DNA of 64,000 nucleotides, taken from Vicia villosa (taxonomy: Eukaryota; Streptophyta; Magnoliopsida; Fabales; Fabaceae). Where the stretch lies: positions 80,821,553-80,885,552 of the forward strand of contig NC_081185.1 of NCBI RefSeq assembly GCF_029867415.1. Direction: 5' to 3'. The position numbers were made by a program, and so were the translations under genes. The notes beneath the pieces are model-generated. The model ran no database searches, was not told the DNA's origin, and worked only from the letters and a program-made list of their open reading frames with translations. Positions 46,107-57,561 of this stretch are shown in pieces (positions within the stretch are counted from its first letter, which is position 1; each line of letters opens with the position of its first letter).

Positions 46107-46699
46107 GTCTTCTGTAAGACCACCTGAAAAGGGTTTTGGAATGGATATGAAAATTTGTCTTGAAGAAGACTACCTGAAGAGGTTCTTAGAATGGATAGAA
46201 ATTTGTCTTGAATAAGACTACCTGAAGAGGTTCTTAGAACAAGAATGTCTCGAAGAAGATTACCTGAAAAGGTACTCAGAAAATGAATGTCTTGAAGAAG
46301 ACTGCCTGAAAAGGTGCTTAGAACAAGAATGTCTCGAAGGAGACTACCTGAAAAGGTGCTTAGAAGAGGAATGTCTTGAAGAAGACTACCTGAAAAGGTA
46401 CTCAGAAAATGAATGTCTTGAAGAAGACTGCCTGAAAAGGTTCTTAGAATAGGAATGCCTTGAAGAAGACTACCTCAAAAGGTACTTAGAAAAAGAACGT
46501 CCTGAAGAGGACTACCTAAAAAGGTTTTTTGGGAATGACGATGATTGTCTTAAAGAAGACTACCTAGAAAGGTTTTTAGAAAAGAATGTCTTGAAAAAAA
46601 CTACCTAAAGAGGTTCTTGGAAATGGTGATCATTCGTCTTGAATAAGACTGTTTGAGGAGGCTCCTAGAAAGGACCGTGAGATTTGTCTTAAAGAAGAC
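46107..46699 (-). repeat. Hairpin array 2 of element B (fourteen units of about 44 bp)
   Basis: Each unit carries gtctt-(gaag)-aagac followed in most units by acct-(gaaa)-aggt. Variant stems gtctc/gagac (near 46330) and gtcct/aggac (near 46499) keep pairing through changes on both sides. The last two units have lost the second stem. Confidence 0.92.
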
Positions 46700-46995
46700 C
46701 ACATAAAAAGTCACGGTGTTATGTATCAACCAATGTATGTAATGCATGATTTATCTATATTTGCATGATGCTCCAATGATAGGCTGTTGATAACCAAAGC
46801 GTATATAGCTTGCTGGAGTTGTAGGTTTGTTTGATAGAGTGTGATGCTAGCGCGGCTTCCCAATCCCTGTTTTTGAGTTTTGAAGATCGTAGTTAGGAGA
46901 AAGATTTCTCGGATGTTTGTAAAGAGTGAGAACGCCCTTCCCTTTCGTTGTGTGTCTTGCCCCGGTTTGATCCTTTTGAATTACTCCACGCCTTT

Positions 46996-47086
46996 AACCT
47001 TTGAGGTTCTCCGCGCCTTTAACCTTTCGCGGTTCTACACGCCTTTAACCTTTCGAGGTTCTCCACACCTTTAACCTTTTGAGGCT
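46996..47086 (-). repeat. Hairpin array 3 of element B (four units of about 26 bp)
   Basis: Unit core aacct-(tt(c)g)-aggtt at 46996, 47021, 47047 and 47073, separated by ct(c/a)cac(g/a)cctttaa-type linkers. The second has aacc/ggtt and the fourth pairs fully only on the minus strand. Confidence 0.8.
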
Positions 47087-49744
47087 CTCCACACCTTTAA
47101 CCTTTGAATTGTTTTCCTTATGGATTTGATATCCAATGCCCCAATGTTTAGCGAAGAAAAGATGCCTGTGATCTCCAAGATGTGGAGGAAGTGCCCCAAG
47201 AAGTAACATTGTCATACAAATGTGATTCAAATGTTTCAGTGTTTGCATTGAAGGGTATGCCCTTGATCTCCAGGATATGGAGGACTATCCATAGTGTTCT
47301 ATCCTTTGAATTTGAATTCTTCCTATGTTTGACATGCCCCAGTTCGTGATTGCTTCGAGGTGTGCCCCAAATCGATTGAACCTTTAGGAAAATTGCCCCT
47401 AGTTAATAGGATGTTTGCTTGTATGCCCCTGTAACCCTTGAAATTTTGCCCCTGTTTAGGAGAACCCTCTAAATGTGGTTTCCCCATTCAAGAGTCTTTA
47501 TCAGAAATGATCGCCTTTGTGCTAAGTGTATATTCATAGATGGTGTTGCACCCTTTGAGAAGTAACTTCAATGCAATGCAAATGCAAGTTTTGAAATCGA
47601 GGTTCGTTATGAATTAGGACTGGATGTTTTAGAAATGAATGCTTGAAGAAGCGTAGTGTTTAGAAATAGTTTTAACAAACATAGGAGTCAGTATAACAGA
47701 AGCCTGCTTAATATGCTTTCGTGGTTAACCTTGCCTCAATTAGGACTTTTAAATGTTGTAACTTGGCCTGGTTCATGTTTTAAAAAACAATGGATATAAG
47801 GCTCAAAATTTTATTTAACCCATCCCTTTCTCCTTGATGTTCTCCAGATCCTAAAGTTCGCCTAATCCAATGGATATGCTTTGTTTGTAAGAGAATCGTT
47901 TCAGTTCTAATGTTGGGCAGAAGCCTTAGTAGAGATCCAAGCATTGATGGTAAAAGTGTTGTAAAGCTCTAAGCATAGATGAGAAGCTTCGTTGATTTAG
48001 CAGTCACAAGATTGTACTTTGTGTTTTGCTTTGCTTTGTTTTTATCCCTTATTTTTGCATGAACTAATTCCTTTGAGTTTGATCCATCGGGATGCCCTAA
48101 TTTTTGCCTAAGTCATCTTTGTTTTTTTTTCTGAAATTCTCCATTTTGACTTAGCAGGCGTTTTTCTTTTGAAAGCTCCTTTTGAAATTTGATCCTTGGA
48201 TATTGAATGTTGTGACTGCCATGTCGATTTTGATTTGTAAGCTTCACCTTTGACACTTCCTCGATCTTGAATGACGTAATGAGGAAGAAGTTGTTGTGAA
48301 TGTTATCTCCGTTGTTTCCTCCTTCTTAGATGAATGCGAGGAAGAAGATATGCTTGAACCTTTGCTCGATCCTTATGCTTGAACCCTTGCTTGGCTTGAC
48401 TGATTCTCTTGACAATCAAAGTACACCATTGAATTAATTGAAATCTACCCTGCCCCTGGTTGAAATCAAGGTTTTCTTTTGAAAAGTAGAAACAAACTCC
48501 AACTCCTGGTTCGAGGGGGTAACGAGGGATTAACATCCTTATATCTCCACTGTTTGGGAATGGAAACAATGCCTGTACATCCTCGGCTCGGTCTTACCTT
48601 GAAAGCATATATTTAGCTGGACTTAGTTATTTTTATTCGTCATTCTCCCTCAAGTTTGTTAATGATTGGGAGTGATAATTTGAAAGATAATTTGAAATGG
48701 AAAGTCTTAGTAATGCAAAAGCGGAGCGAAAGAATTGATTTCAAAACATGCATGATTATTTTATTGAATTACTATTCGAAAGGTACAACGTTTTGCATCA
48801 AATAGCATTTTGTGATCGTAGGAATTACAATTTGAAAGATACACCTATTAATCCTAAGGGCAATCTCCTTTGTGAATCCATTGACCTTGTTTTACTCCTT
48901 GGTTCATGGACTTGTAGAAGTAAGGGCAACCTCGAATTCTCCTTGGGCACGTCGAATTGTCGGGAATAAATTGTTAGCGATGGGTTTTCGTCGTATCGGA
49001 ACTTCACGAGTCTCCTTTAACTGAACCTTTTTTGCTTTTTCTCAGGATAGTATCACACCGTCTGCAATCTTCAGCGTTTGTAAATTGATAAAGAAAATAT
49101 ACGACCTTTTTTGCCCCTTGGTATGGAGTTAACATATGTCGACTTCCCTCTATCGTAGTTACGCATCTTTGTTCAGGATTTTGCCCCAGTTGGACCAATC
49201 CTTGCCCCCCAGGTTATCGTAGAGCGTCCTCGAAAGTTTGATATGTTCTAAGATGAACCCCTTTATGACTAGATACATCTTGAGTGTATCTATGAGGGAA
49301 CTCTTTGTTGAACTGGTCCTTGCTCGATGAAAACCTTTATTGTATTTATAATCCTGTTAAGCCGAGGCATGGACACGTGGCTGGCACGGTAAAAGACGTC
49401 CCTTTTTTTAGCAAGACCAAGATCTTTTATTCTCCTTTCTCCATAGTTTTTTTTTATCCATTGATTTTTTGGCGAGTTTCGGGAAACCGGCTAGCACGGT
49501 TGGTATGGATGCGGGCGAAGATAGAAATGCAAATGTGAATGTATGAATGCATGAAAATGCAAATGCACGCGTAAGCGAGAGACTCCTTATATTGTAACTC
49601 CGTGTATGCAATGCAGACGTGTAACCTATGATCCTAGGGATAGCCTTAGAGGCGACATTAGACCCTCTTGGCATCTTTGCAGGGTAAATGTTATGACACG
49701 CTAAGGGAAATCCCTTGGATTCGAGAGTATGCAGAAGATAGCGG

Positions 49745-50335
49745 CTAGTCACCGTTCAAGACAGTCACTAAATCTCATGGTCATCGAGAGGCCAATCAAT
49801 GTGTACCAATGACTTTGGCCCTCGTGGGAAGGTTCTCTATGCGGAACACAACCTATCTAAGGACGATATGGACGAAGAGAAATCCCTACAGGCTAGGGAT
49901 GTGATGTGTAAATGGAGATCCAAACCCTACAAGTTAGAGGGTGCGCGGGAATAAGCATGGAGTGACCGTTCAGGACAGTCACTAGATTTCATAGCCATCG
50001 AGAGGCCAATCGAACGCATGCTAGTGAAGTTTTCCTTCGGGGAAGGACGCATCGTTGTGAAAACACACGGGTGTGAAAGAAAATCCCTATAGGCTAGGGA
50101 GTGCGTAGGTGTAGGCAAGAGGTGACCGTTCGAGACAGTCACTAGATCGCATGGCCATCGAGAGGCCAATTGACGTGCGTTAATGGAAATGTCCTTCGTG
50201 GGAAGGACGCGTAGTTGTAAGAATACAAGGATATAAAAATAAAATCCCCACAGGCTAGGGGATGCATAGATGGTGATGTCCTTCATGGGAAAGACATGGT
50301 CTTTAGAAATTAAAGTCCCTACAGGCTAGGGACCA
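49745..50335 (-). repeat. Leader repeats and hairpins of element B
   Basis: A block gt(c/g)accgttc...gacagtcacta, then catcgagaggccaat, recurs at 49748, 49962 and 50122. Between copies lie hairpins of two kinds: tcccta-caggc-taggga (49882, 50084, 50244, 50315) and tccttc-gtgg-gaagga (50033, 50191, 50276). They lie 0.8-1.4 kb downstream of the primer site in sense direction, in the position of a leader/packaging region. Confidence 0.85.
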
Positions 50336-51162
50336 CGTGGGGATACCTGCAAAATCGAAACGCATAGATATTCAAAGTATATAAATTGCAAACATATAAA
50401 GAGCACAGCAGCACAAAAGTCCTAGGTTCATATGTTCGACGTAGCGGCTCTTGGGAGCCAACCTTTTTATAGGGGGGTTCTAGAAGGTCTCATGGGGTCG
50501 TTCGTAGCCTCCGAGACTTTTTGTCTCTTCGGATTTTAGAACAACTCATTTTATCCATGAGGTTCGAATTTTTGGGGTAGGTTCTCGGAGAGATCAGCCA
50601 AGTATCCAGTCCTGCCCTCAACAAAGTCAAGCCTCGTTTTGGACATTTCCGAATACTCAACCCACTCCGAGTGGAGTTATCAGTGAGACTCGTAGGCGAT
50701 TCATGTCCCCTTTTGATCTCAAAGTTAACTCCCACACTTAGGTTTAACAACGATCTTATATATCCCAGAAGATGCAATAGAAATAAAAATATTCACTTAA
50801 ATAAATATTAAATTGCAGTGATGAAATTGCAGAGGAAAATAAATAAATAAATAAAATTTCAATATTTGAACTAACCTCGAAATCCGGCTGCTTACGGTTT
50901 ACAAAATGCAATGCACATCCAATATTTAAATAAACATTCATTATTTAAATAAACAGGTATTTATTAATTGATGTAAAAGGTGAAATTTTAAATAAATAAA
51001 TAAAATAAAATTTTTAAATATTTACATATAAAGAAAAATAAACCCTAATTTTGGCTAATTAGCCAAACCCTGAAAATTTCGCCAAAAACCTAAACCGTTT
51101 GCCACAAACCTAAACCTAAACCCTCTCAAGCCTTAGGAGCATAGTAATTCACTGTTAAGTTA

Positions 51163-51180
51163 TCCCCAGCAGAGTCGCCA
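51163..51180 (-). other. Primer-binding site of element B
   Basis: TGGCGACTCTGCTGGGGA on the minus strand, 2 nt from the LTR 3' end at 51183; identical to that of Ogre C. Confidence 0.88.
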
Positions 51181-51182
51181 GC

Positions 51183-54100
51183 TGTAGCAACCTGCCTAAA
51201 AATTAAAACTTAGAGAGTCGCCACCTATTCTGAAGGGCGAATAGGAAACCCTACGCAGTATAGAGATCAGGGTAAGATACTATATTCAGGTCGAGGGAAG
51301 GTGTTAGGCACCCCCAACCCTTTCCTAAAGGCTAACATTTCAAAGATAAAGGTTTATGGCAAGGTTTATAGCTAAGGAATTGAATAGGAGAAAAATTGAG
51401 ATTTTAGGGAGGGGGACTCGCCTTGTTGCCAAGTGCCTACGTATCTCCTTAGGGAGAATTAGAGTCAACGTAGTTCGGGCACAAGATTGTACGCCTTAGA
51501 ATTGAATTGAATGTGGTTTGAAGTTGTTTTGAAATTGTTTTTGAAATGCGAATGTTCGAAGGTATTTTGAGTTACCTTATCGTAGTTATGAACATCGCAG
51601 TGTTGAAGAGATGAAAATCTGTAGTATCGTGGTTTAGTGTTTTAAGATTCGGGCGTACAAACCTGATTTGATATGGCACTATTAACCGCAATGATCAATA
51701 GATTCGATCACCATAGTTAACAGATTAGTAAAGTATTGCTGGCAATTCTAATCGATTGATTCGATTATCACTTTTAGCAAATTAAAGTATTTTAATTATT
51801 AATTTATCGTTACCCCTCATAATCGATAGATTCGATTACAAATAATAACGAATTGATAAGGGGAAATATGCTAATCATCATAACCAATAAGATGGTTAAA
51901 ACCATTTAGCAAAATAATTATTATTTTAATTATTGGATTTGATTAAATAATTAATCGATTATTAACCATTGCGACCAATAGATTTAGTCGGAACGAATAA
52001 TAAATTAAATCCTAATGTTTTGATACTTTAGCCCCAAATGGGAGGGAGCAAACCCTAATATATTAATATATTTCTCTAGGGTTGTTGTGATTTATATAAT
52101 TGTTTAAACCGATTAAATAAATTAAATCGGATTAGTCGGATGATCAAGAAAATAATCCTAAGCCTAAATCTAATTTAATTATATCAATCCTAATTTTATA
52201 AGTTAATTAAATTAAATATTAATATTAATCTAAATAAACAATAAAACAAATAAATAAATAGATGCATAGGAACCTGGCACCAATCTTATGTGGTTAGCCC
52301 TTGAATGCCCATGGTAAAGGTGCGGATGCTGTACGTTAGATCAGGACTATGGGAAATCCTGTGGCTGACACTGAGGGTGCGTGATAGTCTTGTGCTGGCT
52401 GTGTGCACTGAATTTTGGATTGTGACCCTGCAAAATAAATCCACAAAATAATGTCGGGGCTATGAGTAGAACCCATGCCCTTTGAGTTAAACACGCCTTT
52501 GCTTACCACTAGGCCAAATCATGGATTGGTTAGTCATATGGAAACAATGATTCAAATAAGAAACAAACGCCATGATGGCTTAGTCAAAGAATAGTCTTCG
52601 TGGGCCCTTCGTTAATGGTGCTGCAGCCAATAAAAGCAGAGAGAGAAGTCTGAAACTTCGACCAACCATTCACACTGTCCCACGCGTGCTCCTTCTCCCT
52701 CGTACACTGTTCACCTCCTTCTTCCTCGTACCTGCGGATCCACCTTCGGGCTTTGCTGCTGAAATACCTGCGGATTCTTCAAGAATCCATGGCCAGCCAT
52801 GGCAGCGTTCAGCACCTGCAAGAATCAAAAGAAGGCAACGCCAAATAAACCCAGATCCACCAAAACCTATGCTACGAATTCAATGGTCGCGTTAGTTTTG
52901 ATTAACAAGGACTAGAACTATGAATATGAAGCAGGAGAATGCTTATGCCCTAACAATGGCATATCCTTACCCCTGCGCTAAACCTTCAAAGCAATGGTTC
53001 TAATTGACTCTAAACATTATTATGAATTCAAATATATGCACGGAATTCATTTAAACACCATGTATCACCAGTTTGAGATTCTAGAAAGATGCAAACCGAT
53101 GGTGTTTGAGGGAGACGATTCTGTTATGCTTTTACCTTGGATGAATGATTGTATCGCCTCCTGGGAGTCTGGGGAGATTGAAGAGAAGTTCAGAATCGGC
53201 TGAGTGTGGCTCCTCCTCCTTGTTCACGTTTGCCCTAGACCATCCGTTTTTTATGAATTTGCTAGGGTTCTTTTAAGCCAGATTTTCGTCCCCCCCCCCA
53301 CATACTGCATGCTTTTGTAATATATATGGATCCAATTAGGGTTAAAACATGGGAAAGAATCATGGGAATAATTGATACAAAATTGATTGGAAAATTTGCA
53401 TAAAAACATTCTATTTTTGGTTCCACCATATCTCTTTCTCTCTCCACGAAATTTCCTTGATTTGATCTCAATATATTTCTCCAAATTTGATAGCAATGAG
53501 ATCTTATTCCAATCTTTGGTTATTTTTATCATTTATTTAGCTTATATTGACTTTTTATGAATAAAAATTCAATATAATAAAAATAAATGAGTAAAAAAGA
53601 GAGAATGGAATTATGGGCTTCTAATGCATTCATGATCATGTTTAGAAACTCAAACCTAGGCCCATTAGTCAAAATAAGTGGTTTTGCTCAAATTGACTTT
53701 TGTGTATTTCTCCAAAATCAACCATCTTCAAAGCCTTGTATCTCCTTCAGTTTTAATCATATGAAAGCATTCTAGAACTTTTTAGAAAGCTAAAAGAGTC
53801 ATTTAAATGAACTTTTTGGTTTCATCTCGATTGAAGTTTCCAAACTCATGTTATGAGCTTTGACCCAAAAGGTGTTTCTTGTTGACTTTTGAAGGGACCT
53901 GTAATCTCTTTGACCATATCTTCCAAATGGTGCATTTCTTGATCTTGGGCCCAACATCAAAGTTGTAGAGGATGAAATTTCCTTGAGAATAGGCTTTGAG
54001 TGGGGAATTTCTGATACTCCATGTAGAAGTTATGGCCAGTCAAAGTTGAGTTGACTTTTCCTATAGAAAACCCTAATTTGAACCTTTGCATTTGTTCATC

Positions 54101-54481
54101 TCTGAGTTTTTATTAATGGATCATGATCAACCTTTGATCATATGATGGATATGGCCTCACATACTTGATGTTGATCAAAAATCTTGAAGTTTGACTGTAT
54201 TTTGACTATAGTTGACTTTTAGGTCAACACAGTCGATTATTGGTTATCTGAGCCATTGAGCGAGCAATCCTTGGGATAGAAGCTTTACTTTTGATATGGA
54301 GATGCTTTAATACATGTGAGACACCTTGGGATCCATTTGAGACTTTAGACACTCAACTTCCTTTGATAACCTGCAAACCCTAGTTTTGAGACACCCTATT
54401 AGGAGAGAGTTGCTTGAGAAGAAACCCTGAACCTTGAGTTATTGGAGATGAAAAGAGGAGGGCAAATTTTGGGGTATGACA
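51183..54481 (-). mobile_element. Element B 5' LTR
   Basis: 3299 bp, nearly identical to 16111-19414. The C tract near 53290 is 10 long versus about 18 in the other copy. It contains the second copy of the tRNA-like module (52464-52516, minus) and the same possible TATA element at 52090-52098. Reading frames seen in it are duplicated in the other LTR and match nothing recognised. Confidence 0.93.
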
Positions 54482-54486
54482 CCCAT

Positions 54487-56267
54487 AATTTCTTGGGTCC
54501 TTTCTTGTTAGTTCTCCTCAAGTTCTGATTGAACTTGGGTTTAGCAAAATATTTAACAGGAGGAACAACATGATATTCTTTAGGTTTGTCAGCATGATAT
54601 TTCTTAGGATGTGTCACATGCTTCTTGGTGTGAACAGTGTTAAACTTCTGTGCATGTGAAGTGAGCCTAATATCATGTGCATGGCCATATTTGAACTGAT
54701 CATACAATGGCTTGTATGTGATCTTCAGATCATCAACAGGTTCAAATTTATGTGAGGTATCGCCCTCATAGCCAAAACCAAACCTTCTGTTTCCAGAAAC
54801 ACCATATATCATAGAAGCAAGATGACTTCTGCCAATACTTCTAGATAAGAACTTTCTGAAGCTCGAGTCATATTCTTTCAGAATATAATTCATGCTAGGA
54901 ATGGATTTTTCTGTTTCAGGAGGAGATCCACTATCTTTGGATAGATTTAAAACTTTTTCCTTCAGTTCAGAATTTTCCAATTCCAGCTTCTTAGTTTCAA
55001 ATTCAAACTGCTTCTTCAGCTTTTTGTATTTGATACTAAGATGAGCTTTGAGTTCCAGAAGTTCTGTTAAACTGGAAACTAACTCTTCTCTAGATAGTTC
55101 AGAAAATACCTCTTCAGAATCTGATTCTGATGTAGATTCTGATCCATCATCTTTTGTAGCCATCAGCGCGAAGTTGGATTGTTCTCCTTCAGAGTCTTAT
55201 TCTGATTCTGATTCAGAATCATCCCATGTTGCCATAAGACCTTTCTTCTTATGAAACTTCTTCTTGGGATTCTCCTTCTGAAGTTTTGGACACTCGTTCT
55301 TGTAATGTCCAGGCTAATTGCACTCATAGCAGACGGCCTTCTTCTTGTCAGATCTTCTGTCACCAGAAGATTCTCCATGTTCAAATCTCTTTGAACTTCT
55401 GAAGCCTCTGAACTTCCTTTGCTTGCTCTTCTAGAGTTGGTTTACCCTTCTGGAGATCATGGATAGTTCATCTTCTTCTTCAGATTCTGATTCTTCAGGA
55501 TCTTCTTCTCTAGCCTGAAAAGCGTTAGTGCATTTTTTAACATTAGATTTTAATGCAATAGACTTACCTTTCTTTTGAGGCTCGTTTGCGTCCAGCTCTA
55601 TTTCATGGCTTCTCAAGGCACTGATAAGCTCTTCCAAAGAAACTTCATTCAGATTCTTTGCAATCTTGAATGCAGTCACCATTGGACCCCATCTTCTGGG
55701 TAAGCTTCTGATGATCTTCTTTACATGATCAGCCTTGGTGTAACCTTTATCCAGAACTCTCAATCCAGCAGTTAGAGTTTGAAATCTTGAGAACATCTTC
55801 TCAATATCTTCATCATTCTCCATCTTGAAGGCTTCATATTTCTGGATTAGAGCAAGAGCTTTAGTCTCTTTGACTTGAGCATTTCCCTCATGGGTCATTT
55901 TCAATGACTCATATATGTCATAGGCAGTTTCCCTATTAGATATCTTCTCATACTCAGCATGAGAGATAGCATTCAGCAAAACAGTCCTACATTTATGATG
56001 ATTTCTGAAAAGCTTCTTCTAATCATCATCCATCTCTTGTCTGGTAAGCCTTACGCCACTGGCTTTCACAGGATGTTTGTAACCATCCATTAGAAGATCC
56101 CATAGTTCACCATCTAGACCAAGAAAGTAACTTTCCCGTTTATCTTTCCAGTATTCAAAGTTTTCACCATCAAATACTGGTGGTCTAGTATAACCATTGT
56201 TACAATTATATTGCTCAGCAGAGCAAGATGTAGATGCAGATGGATTTGTTGGAATTTCACCAGCCAT
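54487..56267 (-). pseudogene. gag: Copia gag of element A, with in-frame stops
   Basis: From MAGEIPTNPSAS at 56267 one frame runs to the B insertion at 54487 without a frameshift but with four stops: at 56019, 55431, within the zinc knuckle near 55312 (CYECN*PGHYKNEC), and near 55197. Recognisable parts are the N-terminal PPVFDGENFEYWKDK, the gag core (IYESLKMTHEGN, FSRFQTLTAGLRVLDKGYT, IIRSLPRRWGPMVTAFK), an acidic serine-rich segment and a coiled coil (LELKAHLSIKYKKLKKQFEF). It ends in NKKGPKKLW, which continues as VPKEK at 16105 on the far side of B. Confidence 0.9.
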
Positions 56268-56339
56268 CTTATACTGAAGCGTTTTTCTCTTCCTGAATCT
56301 TTTCTAAACACGGTTAAGTGCTTGCACCTTAGAACCGGC

Positions 56340-56351
56340 GCTCTGATGCCA
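56340..56351 (-). other. Primer-binding site of element A
   Basis: TGGCATCAGAGC on the minus strand, 2 nt from the LTR end at 56354. It is one base from the standard TGGTATCAGAGC initiator-tRNA-Met site. Confidence 0.85.
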
Positions 56352-56353
56352 AT

Positions 56354-57556
56354 TGAAGGATAGAAAAACACTTAGAAAGGGGGGGGGGTGAATAAGTGTA
56401 GTCTAAAAACTTGAACGATAAAAACAATTTGCACAGTTATTTTTATCCTGGTTCGTTGTTAACTAAACTACTCCAGTCCACCCCTACGGAGTGATTTACC
56501 TCACCTGAGGATTTAATCCACTAATCTCAACAGATTACAATGGTTTTCCACTTAACCCACGACTAAGTCTTCTAGAGTATCCTGATCACTCTAGGAACAA
56601 ATGCTTAGACACAAGCTAAGACTTTCTTAGAGTATCCTGACCACCACGTGATCACTCTGATTACAACTGCTTAGACACAAGCTAAGACTTCCTAGAGTAT
56701 CCTGATCAACACTTGATCACTCTAGTTACTTACAAATTAATGTAATCAAATAAGAGTATTACAATTGCTTCTGAAAAGCTATAATCACAACAGTGATATT
56801 TCTCTTAAAGTTTAAGCTTAATCTCACTAATATATTACAGCAGCAATGTAGTGAGCTTTGATGAAGATGAAGTTTCTGAGCTTTGAGTTGAACAGCGTTT
56901 CAACAAGTTTTTCAGGATAAGTTCGTTCATAATTGGTAACCTTGCTTCTCATCAGAACTTCATATTTATAGGCGCTTGAGAAGATGACCGTTGGAAGCAT
57001 TTAATGCTTTGCGTAATCCGTACAGCATTGCATTTAATGTTTCACGCTTTTGTCAACTACCTCGAGCCTTGTTCACGCTGTGTCTACTGACGTTGCCTTT
57101 AATAGCTTCTAACGTTCCTTTTGTTAGTCAGCGTAGCCTGCCATCTTGTACTTGCTTCTAATCTGATGTTTGTGTTTACAACGTTTGAATATCATCAGAG
57201 TCAAACAGCTTGGTGCAGAGCATCTTCTTGTCTTCTGACCTTGAAGTGCTTCTGAGCGTGATACCATGAGGACCTCAGTGCTTCTGCTTCTGAACTCAAG
57301 TTCTTCTGATACTTCCATAGACCCATGTTCTGATTCTGCCTTGACCATCTTCTGATGTCTTGCCAGACCATGTTCTGATGTTGCATGCTGAACCTTCTGA
57401 GTCAAAGCTTCTGAGCGCTGATTTGTGCATACTCTTTATATATTTCCTGAAAGGGAAATTGCATTGTATTAGAGTACCACATTATCTCACACAAAATTCA
57501 TATCCTTGTTATCATCAAAACTAAGAATATTGATCAGAACAAATCTTGTTCTAACA
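56354..57556 (-). mobile_element. Element A 5' LTR
   Basis: 1203 bp from tgaaggatag to gttctaaca, matching 9138-10339. The minus-strand TATA box is at 56961-56971. It is followed by the second tataa duplication at 57557-57561. Confidence 0.92.
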
Positions 57557-57561
57557 TATAA

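Larger units (their letters stand above)
44765..51182 (-). mobile_element. Interior of element B (5' of the C insertion), hairpin-array region without genes
   Basis: 6.4 kb. Near 44790-44880 it resembles the 3' region of Ogre C. It then holds array 1 (45320-45762), array 2 (46107-46699), array 3 (46996-47086), a CTCCA pair (47173-47282), a C-like hairpin (48109-48153) and leader hairpins (49882-50333). The longest frames (about 120 codons) have no recognisable domain, and the SPAPLGSFARVIAN repeat frame is just array 1 translated antisense. I see nothing specific in 47300-48050 or 48600-49700. Confidence 0.8.
16111..54481 (-). mobile_element. Element B: non-autonomous Ogre-like LTR retrotransposon
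   Basis: LTRs of 3.3 kb (16111-19414 and 51183-54481) start TGTCATACCCCAAAATTTGC on the minus strand. The primer site TGGCGACTCTGCTGGGGA is at 51163-51180. Beside the 3' LTR, 19415-19451 is almost identical to the corresponding sequence of Ogre element C. Without the nested C the interior is only about 6.4 kb and has no gag, protease, RT or integrase. Sequence near its 3' end (44790-44880) is recognisably related to the 3' untranslated region of C (24195-24345). B therefore looks like an Ogre-lineage derivative whose genes are replaced by hairpin repeats and which must be mobilised in trans. Confidence 0.88.
9138..57556 (-). mobile_element. Element A: SIRE-type Ty1/copia retrotransposon, interrupted by B
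   Basis: Two 1.2-kb LTRs (9138-10339 and 56354-57556) are flanked by tataa. On the minus strand it has a TGGCATCAGAGC primer site, gag, pol (protease remnant, IN, RT, RNase H), a downstream extra ORF and an AAAAAGGGAGAGAT polypurine tract next to the 3' LTR. Without element B (16111-54481) and one 5-bp duplication it is about 10 kb, normal for a SIRE/Maximus element. It is disabled by stop codons in gag and a frame change at the protease. B interrupts it between the gag and pol domains. Confidence 0.92.

Noticed and set aside
45320..46699. CRISPR-like regularly spaced repeats
   Set aside because: Plant context, no spacers of independent origin, units in tandem within a retrotransposon.
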